Origin: JAJPXC01 sp964628905
Lineage (GTDB): Bacteria; Bacteroidota; Bacteroidia; Bacteroidales; Muribaculaceae
Direction of reading: 5' to 3'
Assembly (NCBI GenBank): GCA_964628905.1
Contig: CAZVNS010000010.1
Coordinates: 1-57,747 of the forward strand
Length of the DNA stretch: 57,747 bases
Under the pieces are notes generated by a model. That model was given only the letters and a program-made list of their open reading frames with translations, had not been told where the DNA came from and did no database searches. A program made the position numbers and the translations under genes. Shown one piece after another: positions 32,960 to 41,292 of the stretch. Numbering within the stretch: position 1 is the stretch's first letter; the number at the start of each line of letters is the position of its first letter.

Positions 32960-34188
32960 CAGCTAAAGAATATATATGCGGCGAAAATTCCGGCTATGGA
33001 GCCGGTGACGTCGGCAAGCAACGCATAGCCCACGGCGTATCGGGTGCGTGTCACACCCACCGAGCCAAAGTATACAGCCAGCACGTAGAACATGGTGTCG
33101 GTCGACCCCTGGATTGCCGCCGAAACCTTCGACACGAATGCGTCGGCGCCATAGGTGTTCATCAGGTCGACCATCATCCCGCGGGAGCCGGAGCCGCTCA
33201 GGGGCTTCATCAGGGCCGTGGGGAGCGCGCCCACCCACTCAGAGTCCATACCCAAGGCGGAGACGCCGCGCTCCATCGCTGTGGTGATCACGTCCATGGC
33301 CCCGGAGGCGCGAAACATCCCTATGGCAACCAATATGGCCACTAAGTAGGGGATGATCATCACAGCGGTCTTGAACCCCTGTTTCGCACCTTCGATGAAG
33401 GCGTCGTACATGTTGATGCGCTTGCGCAATCCAGCGACAATAAATGCCACTATAACGCTAAAAAGTAGGATGTTGGCGATAAACCCGGAGTAGGTCTGCA
33501 CGGCATCCTGTGGGAGCGTGGAGAAGAACCACACCATCGCGCCAATCACCGCCGCCAGTCCGCCGAGCCACGCCAGCAGCACGGGGTCGCTCAGGCGTAT
33601 GCGCTGCTTGATGCACAGGGCCACGATGCCTACCAGGGTGGCGATGAACGTGGCCAACAGTATCGGGAGGAACACGTCGGTGGGGTTGGCAGCCCCGGCT
33701 TGCGCGCGGTACATCATTATCGAAATCGGTATCAGGCAAAGTCCTGAAGCGTTGAGCACCAGGAACATAATCATAGCGTCGGTGGCCGTATCCTTCTCCC
33801 GGTTGAGTTCCTGCAACTCCTGCATGGCCTTGAGTCCCAAAGGGGTGGCGGCGTTGTCGAGTCCGAGCATGTTGGCCGACACGTTCATGAATATCGAGCC
33901 CATCGCCGGATGCCCCTTGGGAACACCCGGGAAGAGTCGGCAGAACAGCGGGCTTACCAGCCGTCCCATCGCCGAGATCACCCCACCGCGCTCACCTATC
34001 TTCATCAGTCCCAGCCACAATGCCAACACGCCGGTGAGTCCGATTGAGATCTCAAAGGCGGTGCCGGCTGAGGTGAACGAGGCCGACATGATGTCGCTCC
34101 ACACCTGCAGGTCGCCGTCGAAGATGGTCTTGCCGACGGCTACCAAGAAGGCGATGAGGAAAAACGCTATCCAGATATAGTTGAGCAT
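32959..34188 (-). CDS. SpmA-SpmB fusion, nucleoside-recognition (Gate) membrane protein
   Basis: 409 aa, polytopic with about ten hydrophobic spans. Two homologous halves correspond to Bacillus spore maturation proteins SpmA (1-200; MNVSANMLGLDNAATPLGLKAMQEL) and SpmB (about 210-409; IPYLVAILVAIGMFRASGAMD, LSGSGSRGMMVDLM, YFGSVGVTRTRYA). This single-chain form is usual in Bacteroidetes, which do not sporulate. Its function there is unknown; transport or envelope roles have been suggested. One-base overlap with lpxB hints at an envelope-related task, by inference. Confidence 0.9.
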   Translation of the reverse strand: MLNYIWIAFFLIAFLVAVGKTIFDGDLQVWSDIMSASFTSAGTAFEISIGLTGVLALWLGLMKIGERGGVISAMGRLVSPLFCRLFPGVPKGHPAMGSIFMNVSANMLGLDNAATPLGLKAMQELQELNREKDTATDAMIMFLVLNASGLCLIPISIMMYRAQAGAANPTDVFLPILLATFIATLVGIVALCIKQRIRLSDPVLLAWLGGLAAVIGAMVWFFSTLPQDAVQTYSGFIANILLFSVIVAFIVAGLRKRINMYDAFIEGAKQGFKTAVMIIPYLVAILVAIGMFRASGAMDVITTAMERGVSALGMDSEWVGALPTALMKPLSGSGSRGMMVDLMNTYGADAFVSKVSAAIQGSTDTMFYVLAVYFGSVGVTRTRYAVGYALLADVTGSIAGIFAAYIFFS

Positions 34189-34215
34189 AATGTGGCAGGG
34201 GGATTGCGTTGTGGT

Positions 34216-36231
34216 CTACTTAACTTTGCGGAGCACCATTGCCGAGCGTGCCGGCAGGTAGAGCTTGAGCCACTCCACGCCGTTGGGGGTGTAGAGTGGG
34301 TCGGCCTGGGTGAGGTGCTCGACGCTCTCGTCGACGTTGCCGAAGCCGCCGAAAGCGGGGTTGTCGGTGGAGAGCACCACATCGTATTTGCCGATGGGGG
34401 CGAGCAGTCCGTAGTCGTCGAATGAGCGGTTGGGGGAGAAGTTGAACACAAACACCAGGTCGCCTCGGCGGAAGGCCAGCACTTGGTCGTCGTCCTTGTC
34501 CCAGAGCTTCTCCACGGGGAGCGCCTGGAAGCTGTAGGCGCCTGACACAAGGTGTATCATGGCGTTGTCGAAGGCGTTGAGGAATTTGTATTGCAGGTCT
34601 TCGCGGTCTACCAGGTTCCACTGGCGGCGTGCGTACTTGTAGCTCCAGCCGTTGCCTTCGCGGGGGAAGTCGATCCACTCCGGATGGCCGAACTCGTTGC
34701 CCATGAAGTTGAGGTAGCCACCGTTGATGGTGGCCAGGGTGACCAGGCGTATCATCTTGTGCAGGGCTATGCCGCGGGCCACGGCCAGGGAGTCGTCACC
34801 CACCATCATGTGCCAGTACATCTGGTCGTCGATCAGTCGGAATATCACGGTCTTGTCGCCCACCAAGGCCTGATCGTGGCTCTCGACGTAGCTGATGGTC
34901 TTCTCATCGGCACGGCGGTTGGTGAGCTCCCAGAATATCGAGGTGGGTTTCCAGTCCTCATCCTTCTTCTCCTTGAGGGTCTTGATCCAGTAGTCGGGGA
35001 TGCCCATGGCCATACGGTAGTCGAAGCCGATGCCACCATCCTTGAAGGGTATCGCCAGGCCGGGCATGCCCGACATCTCCTCGGCGATGGTGATGGCGCG
35101 GGGGTTGAGCTGGTGTATGAGCTTGTTGGCCAGGGTGAGGTAGGTGATGGCGTTGGTGTCCTGACCGCCGTTGTAGTAGTCGTCGTAGGAGCCGAAAGCC
35201 TGCCCCAAACCATGGTTGTAGTACAGCATCGAGGTGACGCCGTCGAAGCGGAAACCGTCGAAGTGGAACTCCTCCATCCAGTACTTGCAGTTGGAGAGCA
35301 GGAAGTGTAGCACCTCGTTCTTGCCGTAGTCGAAGAGCAGCGAGTCCCAAGCCGGGTGCTCGCGGCGTCCATCGCCGTAGAAGTAGAGGTCGTAGCTGCC
35401 ATCGAGGCGTCCCAGTCCCTCCACCTCGTTCTTAACTGCATGGGAATGAACAATATCCATAATCACGGCGATGCCCAAGCGGTGAGCCTCGTCGATCAGC
35501 GCCCTAAGCTCGTCGGGGGTGCCGAAGCGGCTCGAAGGGGCGTAGAAGCTCGACACATGGTAGCCGAACGAGCCGTAGTAGGGATGCTCTTGGATGGCCA
35601 TGATCTGTATGGCGTTGTAGCCGTCGGCATGGATGCGGGGGAGCACGTTCTCGCGGAACTCGGTGTAAGTGCCCACTCCTTCGCGCTGCTGGGCCATGCC
35701 GATGTGGCACTCGTAGATAAGCAGTGGTGAGGTGTCGGGTTTGAAGCGCTTCACGCCCCATTTGTAAGCCTTGTCGGGCTCCCACACTTGGGCTGAGAAG
35801 ATGTGGGTGTTTTCATCCTGCATCACGCGGGTGGCGTAGGCGGGTATGCGCTCCCCTTCGCCCCCCTCCCAGCGCACAATCATCTTGTAGAGGTCGCCGT
35901 GGTGTATGTCGTTGGACTTCAGGTGGATTTCCCACACGCCATTGTCGCGCCGCTTGAGGCGGTAATTGATCAGCTCCTTCCAGCAGGAGAAGTCGCCCAC
36001 GAGGGTGATCTGTGTGGCGTTGGGCGCCCATTCGCGGAACACCCACGAGCCGTCGCTCTCGCGGTGCATGCCGAAGTATTTGTGAGCGTTGGCGAAGTCG
36101 GTGAGCTTGCCGTCGGAGCCGGCTGTCAGCTCTACTTCCTTGTTTATAGCGTCCTGGTGGCGCCCTTCGATGGCTTGGCTGAAGGGTTCGAGCCAGGGGT
36201 CGTTCTTGATGAGGGCGAGTTTCTTGGCCAT
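34216..36231 (-). CDS. glgB: 1,4-alpha-glucan (glycogen) branching enzyme, GH13
   Basis: 671 aa, the shorter GBE form similar to eukaryotic branching enzymes. Creates alpha-1,6 branches in glycogen. N-terminal CBM48-like domain (about 55-155; FREWAPNATQITLVGDFSCW). GH13 barrel with MDIVHSHA (258-265), HFDGFRFDGVTSMLY (Asp330 nucleophile), ITIAEEMSGMP (Glu384 acid/base) and YVESHDQAL (Asp453). A C-terminal all-beta domain follows. No glgA/glgP adjacent here. Stands 27 nt from the spmAB-like gene and 28 nt from the alkaline phosphatase gene, all on the minus strand. Confidence 0.97.
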   Translation of the reverse strand: MAKKLALIKNDPWLEPFSQAIEGRHQDAINKEVELTAGSDGKLTDFANAHKYFGMHRESDGSWVFREWAPNATQITLVGDFSCWKELINYRLKRRDNGVWEIHLKSNDIHHGDLYKMIVRWEGGEGERIPAYATRVMQDENTHIFSAQVWEPDKAYKWGVKRFKPDTSPLLIYECHIGMAQQREGVGTYTEFRENVLPRIHADGYNAIQIMAIQEHPYYGSFGYHVSSFYAPSSRFGTPDELRALIDEAHRLGIAVIMDIVHSHAVKNEVEGLGRLDGSYDLYFYGDGRREHPAWDSLLFDYGKNEVLHFLLSNCKYWMEEFHFDGFRFDGVTSMLYYNHGLGQAFGSYDDYYNGGQDTNAITYLTLANKLIHQLNPRAITIAEEMSGMPGLAIPFKDGGIGFDYRMAMGIPDYWIKTLKEKKDEDWKPTSIFWELTNRRADEKTISYVESHDQALVGDKTVIFRLIDDQMYWHMMVGDDSLAVARGIALHKMIRLVTLATINGGYLNFMGNEFGHPEWIDFPREGNGWSYKYARRQWNLVDREDLQYKFLNAFDNAMIHLVSGAYSFQALPVEKLWDKDDDQVLAFRRGDLVFVFNFSPNRSFDDYGLLAPIGKYDVVLSTDNPAFGGFGNVDESVEHLTQADPLYTPNGVEWLKLYLPARSAMVLRKVK

Positions 36232-36259
36232 AGTATAGAGCGATTTGAGCGAAACGAGG

Positions 36260-37645
36260 TTACTTGACGGCGTTCATGATCTTGCCGGGAATTTCGGTGT
36301 TGTTGTTCAAGCCTTTGAACTGGTCGGCACCGACGCCGATTGCAAACACGGGCACGGGGTTGCCGGTGTGCGAGGTGGTGGTCCAGGCGATGCCGGTGTA
36401 GGAGTCGAGGATCTTGAATACCTCCACGGCGAAGGCGTTGAACGATGCGTAGAGGGTCTTCTGGTCGGCGGAGTTGCGCATCTCGAAGGTGGACTCAAAT
36501 TTCTCCTTGAGCGACTCCGTCTGGTTGTCGGACAGGGGCACCACGGTCCAGAAGCCGAAGTTGTCCTCAAGCACCTGGCGCATATCCTCCCAGCGGTAGA
36601 TGCGACGGTCGTTGAGCATCGACTTGCAGCGTGCCGAGAATTCCTCTTTCGACATGCGCTGGGCATCGATGTAGCGCAGGCCCAACTTGTCGCCGAGGGC
36701 TGCGTTGTTCAGGGCCATGCCGCCGGTGTCGTGGTCGGCGGTGACCACGATCAGGGTCTCGTCGGGGTGCTGCAGGTAGAAGTCGTAGGCCACTTGCAAG
36801 GCCTGGTTGAAGTTGATCACCTCCTTGACCACTGCGCCGCCGTCGTTGGCGTGGGCTGCGTGGTCGATGTTGCCACCCTCAACCATCATGAAGAACTTGT
36901 CGGGGGTGACGCGCTCCAGGTGAGTGAGGCACGCGCGGGTCATGTCGGGGAGGTTGAGCGCGCCGGGTATTGAGTCGATGGTGTAGCCTATGTTCCACGA
37001 GCGGGCCGGGTCGGGCGACACAAGATAGATTTTCTCAGAGTTGATCTGCTCGATGCCGTCGGTTGTGTTGAGTATGGTGTAGCCGGCGTCGGTCAGTCGC
37101 TGCTCCACATCCTTGGGCTTGCCGTCGATTTCGTTGCCGTGGAAGCCGGCGCCGCCGATGAATTGGAAGCCTGACTCAGCGGCTTGGCAGTCAATGTCGT
37201 AGTACATCTTGCGGCTCTCCACGTGGGCATAGTGGGCGCCGGGGGTGGCGTCGTCCTGATACACCGATGTGATGATACCCACGCCGTAGCCCTGGCCGAG
37301 CAGGTCGTGCGACAGCGAGTAGACGGCCACCGAGTCGGCGTCCATGCCGAGCACACCGTTGTTGGTCTTATGTCCGGTGGCAAGGGCGGTGCCGGCGGCC
37401 GCGGAGTCGGTCACGGGCGACGATGCCGAGTAGGTCATGCACATCGAAGCCACGGGAAACTGCATCATCAGCAGCGGGTCGGGCGACTGGCGGATGGCGC
37501 GGTTGTAGGTCTGGGTGGTCATCACATGGCCCATGCCCATGCCGTCGCCTATGAAGTAAAACACGTAGCGGGGAGCCTCAGCGCGGGCCATCATGGCGGC
37601 CGCAGCGAGAGCGATACTTGAAACGAGGATACGAGGGATTTTCAT
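36260..37645 (-). CDS. Secreted alkaline phosphatase (PhoA superfamily)
   Basis: 461 aa with signal peptide at 1-22, so periplasmic or surface. Phosphomonoesterase active site: FIGDGMG (31-37; Asp34 metal ligand), VTDSAAAGTALATGHKT (78-94; Ser81 nucleophile), the metal ligands in VEGGNIDHAAHAND and VVTADHDTGG, and a late His in TTSHTGNPVPVFA. All metal sites look intact. A candidate -7 box reads TACATTTG on the minus strand (37674-37667), giving a very short leader. No Pho-box-like site could be identified with confidence. Confidence 0.94.
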   Translation of the reverse strand: MKIPRILVSSIALAAAAMMARAEAPRYVFYFIGDGMGMGHVMTTQTYNRAIRQSPDPLLMMQFPVASMCMTYSASSPVTDSAAAGTALATGHKTNNGVLGMDADSVAVYSLSHDLLGQGYGVGIITSVYQDDATPGAHYAHVESRKMYYDIDCQAAESGFQFIGGAGFHGNEIDGKPKDVEQRLTDAGYTILNTTDGIEQINSEKIYLVSPDPARSWNIGYTIDSIPGALNLPDMTRACLTHLERVTPDKFFMMVEGGNIDHAAHANDGGAVVKEVINFNQALQVAYDFYLQHPDETLIVVTADHDTGGMALNNAALGDKLGLRYIDAQRMSKEEFSARCKSMLNDRRIYRWEDMRQVLEDNFGFWTVVPLSDNQTESLKEKFESTFEMRNSADQKTLYASFNAFAVEVFKILDSYTGIAWTTTSHTGNPVPVFAIGVGADQFKGLNNNTEIPGKIMNAVK

Positions 37646-37690
37646 ATTAACAAAATTTATTTGCTACAAATGTACAAAAAACATTGTAAT

Positions 37691-37729
37691 AAAAAAAGTA
37701 AGGCACCTCAAGCCGAGGCCGGGTGCCTT
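37691..37729 (-). terminator. Terminator of the SemiSWEET gene
   Basis: AAGGCACC (37700-37707) pairs with GGTGCCTT (37722-37729). On the minus strand the stem is followed by ACTTTTTTT (the A-run 37691-37697 on the plus strand). It lies about 210 nt beyond the SemiSWEET stop; the AT-rich stretch 37740-37937 between them holds nothing else I can name. Confidence 0.7.
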
Positions 37730-37937
37730 AACATCCTTTATTATAGTGCTGATATAGCGACATTCACCAGGAAGCCTATATGGGTCTTTATCGGCTACAT
37801 ATTTAATGCTTTTAGTCGAACTTGCAAAATTTCATATTGTAAAATTTGTGTCATTGTCAAATTTTATGCCTCTACTATTAAGGAGCTTTATTTGCTGATG
37901 AATGTTAAGAGCCTTCGTCATTTGTAGGGGAGTAGGA

Positions 37938-38228
37938 TTATATTTTGTTGTTCTTGTTGGCGCGCTTGCGGCGGTCGTTTTGGATTTTGATCAGGAAGAT
38001 TATGGCCGAGCAGATGGTTGTGGCCACGTTGGTGAGCACCAAGGGGATGTTGTCGAGGCATATACCTTGCACTACGAACAGAATCGAGCCTAAGCCCAAC
38101 ATGCAGAAGGTGGGGAGTGCGATGCCGTCGGTGTCGCGGGTTCGGATCGTGACGATTGCCTGGGGCAGGTAACCGAAAATCATGCATATGCTTGCCGCAT
38201 ATCCTACGATAGTTATAAATAATTCCAT
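37938..38228 (-). CDS. SemiSWEET sugar transporter
   Basis: 96 aa. Three transmembrane spans (about 5-25, 38-56, 66-84) form one triple-helix bundle, as in bacterial SemiSWEETs that work as dimers. The PQ-loop motif is present in the first span (IFGYLPQAIVTIRTRDTDGIAL). Expected role: passive sugar movement across the inner membrane. Promoter just upstream. The substrate is not readable from sequence. Confidence 0.9.
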   Translation of the reverse strand: MELFITIVGYAASICMIFGYLPQAIVTIRTRDTDGIALPTFCMLGLGSILFVVQGICLDNIPLVLTNVATTICSAIIFLIKIQNDRRKRANKNNKI

Positions 38229-38261
38229 GGTTATGAGGGTTAGTTATTCGTTTAAATTTAA

Positions 38262-38293
38262 CAAATGTACCTATTTTTTGGTTTGTCGTGAAA
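38262..38293 (-). promoter_or_regulatory. Promoter of the SemiSWEET gene
   Basis: Minus strand: TTTC (38293-38290), 20-nt spacer, TACATTTG (38269-38262). Full -7 match, near-consensus -33. About 34 nt before the ATG at 38228. Confidence 0.55.
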
Positions 38294-38319
38294 AAAGTTT
38301 GAAAAAAGTTGCGGAAAAT

Positions 38320-38350
38320 TTTGCGGAATAAAAAAAGGGCCGTACCTTTG
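38320..38350 (+). promoter_or_regulatory. Promoter of tRNA-Glu
   Basis: TTTG (38320-38323), 19-nt spacer, TACCTTTG (38343-38350): a full consensus match, 29 nt before the tRNA. Confidence 0.8.
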
Positions 38351-38378
38351 TCCCCGCTAAGAGTAGCGACTAAGTCAT

Positions 38379-38451
38379 GGCGATTTAGTGTAGAGGCCTA
38401 GCACGCCGCCCTCTCACGGCGGAAACCCGGGTTCGAATCCCGGATTCGCTA
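38379..38451 (+). tRNA. tRNA-Glu (anticodon CTC)
   Basis: D-arm GTGT/GCAC (38388-38391 / 38401-38404), anticodon stem CCGCC/GGCGG with loop CTCTCAC (anticodon CTC at 38413-38415), variable AAAC, and T-arm CCGGG-TTCGAAT-CCCGG. The AGAGGCC D-loop and CTCTCAC loop match tRNA-Glu. CCA is not encoded. Odd: the acceptor stem (GGCGATT with ATTCGCT) has a T-T mismatch at pair 6-67 and a G-T at pair 1-72. The leader segment 38361-38369 is a perfect 9-base complement of 38446-38454. Confidence 0.88.
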
Positions 38452-38460
38452 CTCTACCGA

Positions 38461-38494
38461 GGCTCGCAGCCACAAGCTGCGGGCCTAATTTTTT
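38461..38494 (+). terminator. Rho-independent terminator of tRNA-Glu
   Basis: GGCTCGCAGC (38461-38470) pairs with GCTGCGGGCC (38476-38485), ten pairs with one G-T, loop CACAA, then TAATTTTTTAT. Confidence 0.9.
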
Positions 38495-38546
38495 ATAGTT
38501 TCGGATGGCTGGGAAGGGGCTGGAAGGGGGTGGGGGTCAACTTTTT

Positions 38547-38578
38547 TTTGGTGGTTACGGAAATAGTTGTTACCTTTG
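38547..38578 (+). promoter_or_regulatory. Promoter of the SRP RNA gene
   Basis: TTTG (38547-38550), 20-nt spacer, TACCTTTG (38571-38578). Full consensus; the RNA would start at about 38583. Confidence 0.8.
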
Positions 38579-38582
38579 TGGC

Positions 38583-38685
38583 GGGTAAGTCCTACACGAC
38601 CAGCTCCCCGGGAACTCCGTCAGGTCTTGATCGAAGCAGCGGTACCGGGTCGTAGCGGTGCGATGTAGGTAGCTTACCCTTTTTT
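38583..38685 (+). ncRNA. ffs: Signal recognition particle RNA (bacterial small type)
   Basis: About 100 nt. The outer stem GGGTAAG (38583-38589) pairs with CTTACCC (38673-38679), then CCTACA with TGTAGG, and CGACC with GGGTCG, forming one long rod. The conserved SRP core is seen at 38619-38640: GTCAGGTC, apical loop, GAAGCAGC, which binds Ffh. The apical loop reads TTGATC where many bacteria have CGGAAG. A T-run (38680-38686) ends the RNA. It guides membrane and secreted proteins to the translocon with Ffh/FtsY. Confidence 0.88.
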
Positions 38686-38710
38686 TGTAAATCCTCTACA
38701 CCTTAAGTAT

Positions 38711-39139
38711 ATGGCTACTACCATCTCCATCCCCAATCTTGATAGCCTCGACCAGGCCGCCCGCGAGTTCGTAAAGCTGATGGGCGACAACACCGTGTTT
38801 GCATTCTACGGCCCGATGGGTGCCGGCAAAACCACATTCATCCGCGCCCTGTCGCGCGCCCTTGGAGTGGAGGAGGATATGGCCAACTCGCCATCGTTCT
38901 CGATCGTCAACGAGTACCGCTCCGACACTACCGCCGAGCTGATCTATCACTTTGACCTTTACCGGCTTGAGAATGAGGAGGAGGCACTCGACTTGGGTGT
39001 CGAGGACTATTTCGACTCCGGCGCTCTGTGCCTGCTCGAATGGCCTGAGCGCATCAGCTCGCTGCTTCCCGATGACACCGTAAAGGTGACCATCGACGAG
39101 GATCCCGACACCCACGCCCGCACCCTCACCATCGAGTGA
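38711..39139 (+). CDS. tsaE: tRNA threonylcarbamoyladenosine biosynthesis ATPase TsaE
   Basis: 142 aa. Works with TsaB/TsaD in making t6A37 of ANN-reading tRNAs. Walker A YGPMGAGKTTF (33-43), NSPSFSIVNEY (71-81) and HFDLYRL (92-98), with LLEWPERI near 120-127, are the family's landmarks. Begins 25 nt after the SRP RNA T-run. Overlaps birA by one base. No separate promoter seen, so read-through from the SRP RNA promoter or a weak local start is possible. Confidence 0.95.
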   Translation: MATTISIPNLDSLDQAAREFVKLMGDNTVFAFYGPMGAGKTTFIRALSRALGVEEDMANSPSFSIVNEYRSDTTAELIYHFDLYRLENEEEALDLGVEDYFDSGALCLLEWPERISSLLPDDTVKVTIDEDPDTHARTLTIE

Positions 39140-39870
39140 TGATACGCCTTGAGTCAACACCGTCGACCAATGCGGCCGCCCGCCAACTGCTTGCTGAGCA
39201 GCAGATTGAACATGGCACTGTGGTGTATACCCACTGCCAGACTGCAGGCCGCGGTCAGCGGGGCAACACCTGGGAGGCTGAGCCGGGGGCCAATGTGACC
39301 ATGTCGCTCGTGCTCCGACCCGGGGGGGTGAGGGCCGTCGATCAGTTTTTCATCTCCGAGGCGGTGGCCCTTGGCGTTGCCGCCGTGGTGGAGGAGGCCT
39401 TGGAGGGGTGCGAACATGAGGCAGTGAAGGTGAAGTGGCCCAATGATATCTATGTGGGCGACAAGAAGATAGCGGGGATACTGATTGAAAATTCACTGCA
39501 AGGCTCACTGATAGAGACGTCGATAGCGGGCATCGGGCTTGACGTGAACCAGCGGCAGTTCCGCTCCGATGCGCCCAACCCTGTGTCGCTGTGGCAGATC
39601 AGTGGCCGTGAGTACGAAATCGAGGAGCTTGTCGGCCGCATCCGCACCAAGATCCTGGCATACATGGAGCTGCCGTTCGAAGATATTCATTTGGTGTACA
39701 AGTCGCAGCTGTGGCGCAACGATAACGAGGAGCATCCCTATCGCTCGGCCGACCGCGGGGAGTTTATGGGAAGGATTATTAATGTGGAGCCTACGGGGCA
39801 TTTGGTGCTGACGATAGTCAACTGCGGGAGTGTGTCGTTCGCATTCAAGGAGGTGACGGCGGTGATTTGA
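39139..39870 (+). CDS. birA: Biotin-[acetyl-CoA-carboxylase] ligase
   Basis: 243 aa from the ATG at 39139 (a GTG one codon earlier, at 39136, is the alternative start). Attaches biotin to carboxyl carrier proteins. Substrate loop AGRGQRGNTW (37-46 region), KVKWPNDIYVGDKKIAGILIE (split: KWPNDI binding strand and KKIAGIL catalytic Lys) and GIGLDVNQ are complete. No N-terminal helix-turn-helix, so it does not act as a DNA-binding repressor. TGATG overlap with tsaE implies coupled translation. Confidence 0.95.
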   Translation: MIRLESTPSTNAAARQLLAEQQIEHGTVVYTHCQTAGRGQRGNTWEAEPGANVTMSLVLRPGGVRAVDQFFISEAVALGVAAVVEEALEGCEHEAVKVKWPNDIYVGDKKIAGILIENSLQGSLIETSIAGIGLDVNQRQFRSDAPNPVSLWQISGREYEIEELVGRIRTKILAYMELPFEDIHLVYKSQLWRNDNEEHPYRSADRGEFMGRIINVEPTGHLVLTIVNCGSVSFAFKEVTAVI

Positions 39871-39881
39871 CGCGCCTTGCG

Positions 39882-39917
39882 TTTACGCGGAAGCTCCAGG
39901 GTGCGACCCTACTTGTA
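39882..39917. repeat. Dispersed double-hairpin repeat, copy B
   Basis: AGCTCC AG GGTGCG, then CCTAC TT GTAGG (a perfect 5-bp stem). About 80% identical to copies A (24538-24573) and C (43085-43120). Followed at 39929-39952 by three 8-bp units (AACAACTT, AACAACTT, GACAACTT). Confidence 0.75.
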
Positions 39918-39957
39918 GGTGAAAAATCAACAACTTAACAACTTGACAACTTGCTTG

Positions 39958-40677
39958 TCAGAGCTGCTCAGGGTGCTTGCGGTAGTATTCCTCGAGGAGG
40001 TTTTTGATGTTGAAGTAGTAGCCGGGGGTGGCGTCGGCACGGCCGGGGATGGGCTTGAGGGTGATGTGGTCGTAGTAGGGTTGGGTAAACTCCTGAGAGT
40101 CAGCTTCGCGTCCGAGGAAGTTGATTACGATATATTCGTGCTCGGGGTTGATCACATACCAGGCATTGTCGGGGTCGAGGCCGGTGCCGGTCGAGATGAT
40201 GGCCTCGAGGATGTGGTTCATGCGGTATTGCCAGATGTTGGCCTTGTTGACCTTGCCGCGCTTGCGGTAGGCGTAGGTCAGGAAGTTGAGCTGGCGCAGG
40301 TCGAAGGGGTTGTCCTTGAGCGCAAGTTCTGCGTATTTGATGATGGTGTCGAGTTCGGCGCGGGTGTGTTCGCCTTGGTAGTAAAGGTTTTCGATATGCT
40401 TGACGTGGGCCGACTCGCGGTAGGGGTTGAAGTCCTCCTGAAACAGCTGCCCGAGGTACAGATAGCGGTATTCTGGGAGGGTCATCACGGTCTCGTTGAG
40501 CTCGTAACGCTCCATCAGCCGGGGATAGTAGTATTTTGATGTAGAGTCGTTTACTTCACGCTTAATCTGCTCGATGTCGGGGCGTTCGACAGCGAATTTC
40601 TTGTCTTGGCGCGGTGCGGCCGAGGCCATGATCAGTGTGGCAGATGCGAGTATTATGAAGTAGAGGAGGTGTTTCAT
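39958..40677 (-). CDS. DUF4919-type secreted protein with TPR-like helices
   Basis: 239 aa. The frame is open further upstream, but the start is set at the ATG at 40677 because it yields a signal peptide (MKHLLYFIILASATLIMASA) and a one-base TGATG overlap with the DUF456 gene. The mature protein has short helical repeats (ELALKDNPFDLRQLNFLTYAYRKRG) and a C-terminal part (GTGLDPDNAWYVINPEHEYIVINFLG...YFNIKNLLEEYY) matching the Bacteroidetes DUF4919 family. Function unknown; periplasmic or envelope location expected. Confidence 0.85.
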   Translation of the reverse strand: MKHLLYFIILASATLIMASAAPRQDKKFAVERPDIEQIKREVNDSTSKYYYPRLMERYELNETVMTLPEYRYLYLGQLFQEDFNPYRESAHVKHIENLYYQGEHTRAELDTIIKYAELALKDNPFDLRQLNFLTYAYRKRGKVNKANIWQYRMNHILEAIISTGTGLDPDNAWYVINPEHEYIVINFLGREADSQEFTQPYYDHITLKPIPGRADATPGYYFNIKNLLEEYYRKHPEQL

Positions 40678-41162
40678 CAGTATCCGGTTAAGGCGTAGTA
40701 GAGTATGAGTCCGACCTGGCTGAAGGTGACCACTGCGGGGAGTCCGCGGGAGCAGAGGAAGCGCGCGAATGTGGCTGAGGGGAACTCCAGGGAGCGCCCT
40801 TGGGGGGTGCGGCTGAAGGCAATTGCGCCGAGGAACGCTCCGATGGCGCCACCGAGGATTATGCCCGCTGAGTCCATGAGCATGCCCACTACCATGCCGG
40901 CGAGGGTGCCCACGGCCACATAGCCGCGGCCCGGGAGCGAGCGGGTGCTCTTGCGCGGGAGCAGTGTGTCGGCTCCGATCACCAGCAGTGTGGCCACGCC
41001 CCAGAAGAGCAGCTCGCGCATGGTGATGGGCATCAGTCCGCTGAGGTGGAACGCCCACAGCCCGGCGTAGGCCAGCAGCGAGCCGGGGAAGTATGGGCGG
41101 AACGCCATCACGATGGCGCCGCACATCAGCAGTGAGTCTAATATGATAAAAAAGGTGGCCAT
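40677..41162 (-). CDS. DUF456 family membrane protein
   Basis: 161 aa, four to five hydrophobic spans with glycine-zipper-like runs (VGTLAGMVVGMLMDSAGIILGGAIGAFLGAI, which belongs to one long helix pair). Matches DUF456 in length, hydropathy and the GRGYVAVGTLAGMVVG segment. Function unknown. First gene of a two-gene unit with the DUF4919 gene; a candidate -7 box TAAATTTG on the minus strand lies at 41193-41186. Confidence 0.85.
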   Translation of the reverse strand: MATFFIILDSLLMCGAIVMAFRPYFPGSLLAYAGLWAFHLSGLMPITMRELLFWGVATLLVIGADTLLPRKSTRSLPGRGYVAVGTLAGMVVGMLMDSAGIILGGAIGAFLGAIAFSRTPQGRSLEFPSATFARFLCSRGLPAVVTFSQVGLILYYALTGY

Positions 41163-41269
41163 ACTCTCGTTTTAGTTATTCCTTACAAATTTAAGGTTTT
41201 TTGCGGGGTAAATGTTCGGCTGTTACAATTTTAAATAAGAGTTAACATTTGTTAGGAGGAGGTGTGGGT

Positions 41270-41292
41270 CCGGCGGCTGAACCGCCGGGCAC
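41270..41292. repeat. Dispersed GC-rich palindrome, inverted copy
   Basis: CCGGCGG CTGAA CCGCCGG stem-loop (41270-41288). Its reverse complement aligns with the palindromes at 12279-12306 and 52866-52893 (GTGCC.GGCGGTT..GCCGCCG). It lies between the porX stop and the DUF456 gene. The adjacent 41300-41338 is C/G-run rich. Confidence 0.6.

Noticed and set aside
40678..41124. Long N-terminal extension of the DUF4919 protein
   Set aside because: It runs antisense-like through the DUF456 gene in another frame with arginine/histidine-rich composition; the downstream start gives a signal peptide.
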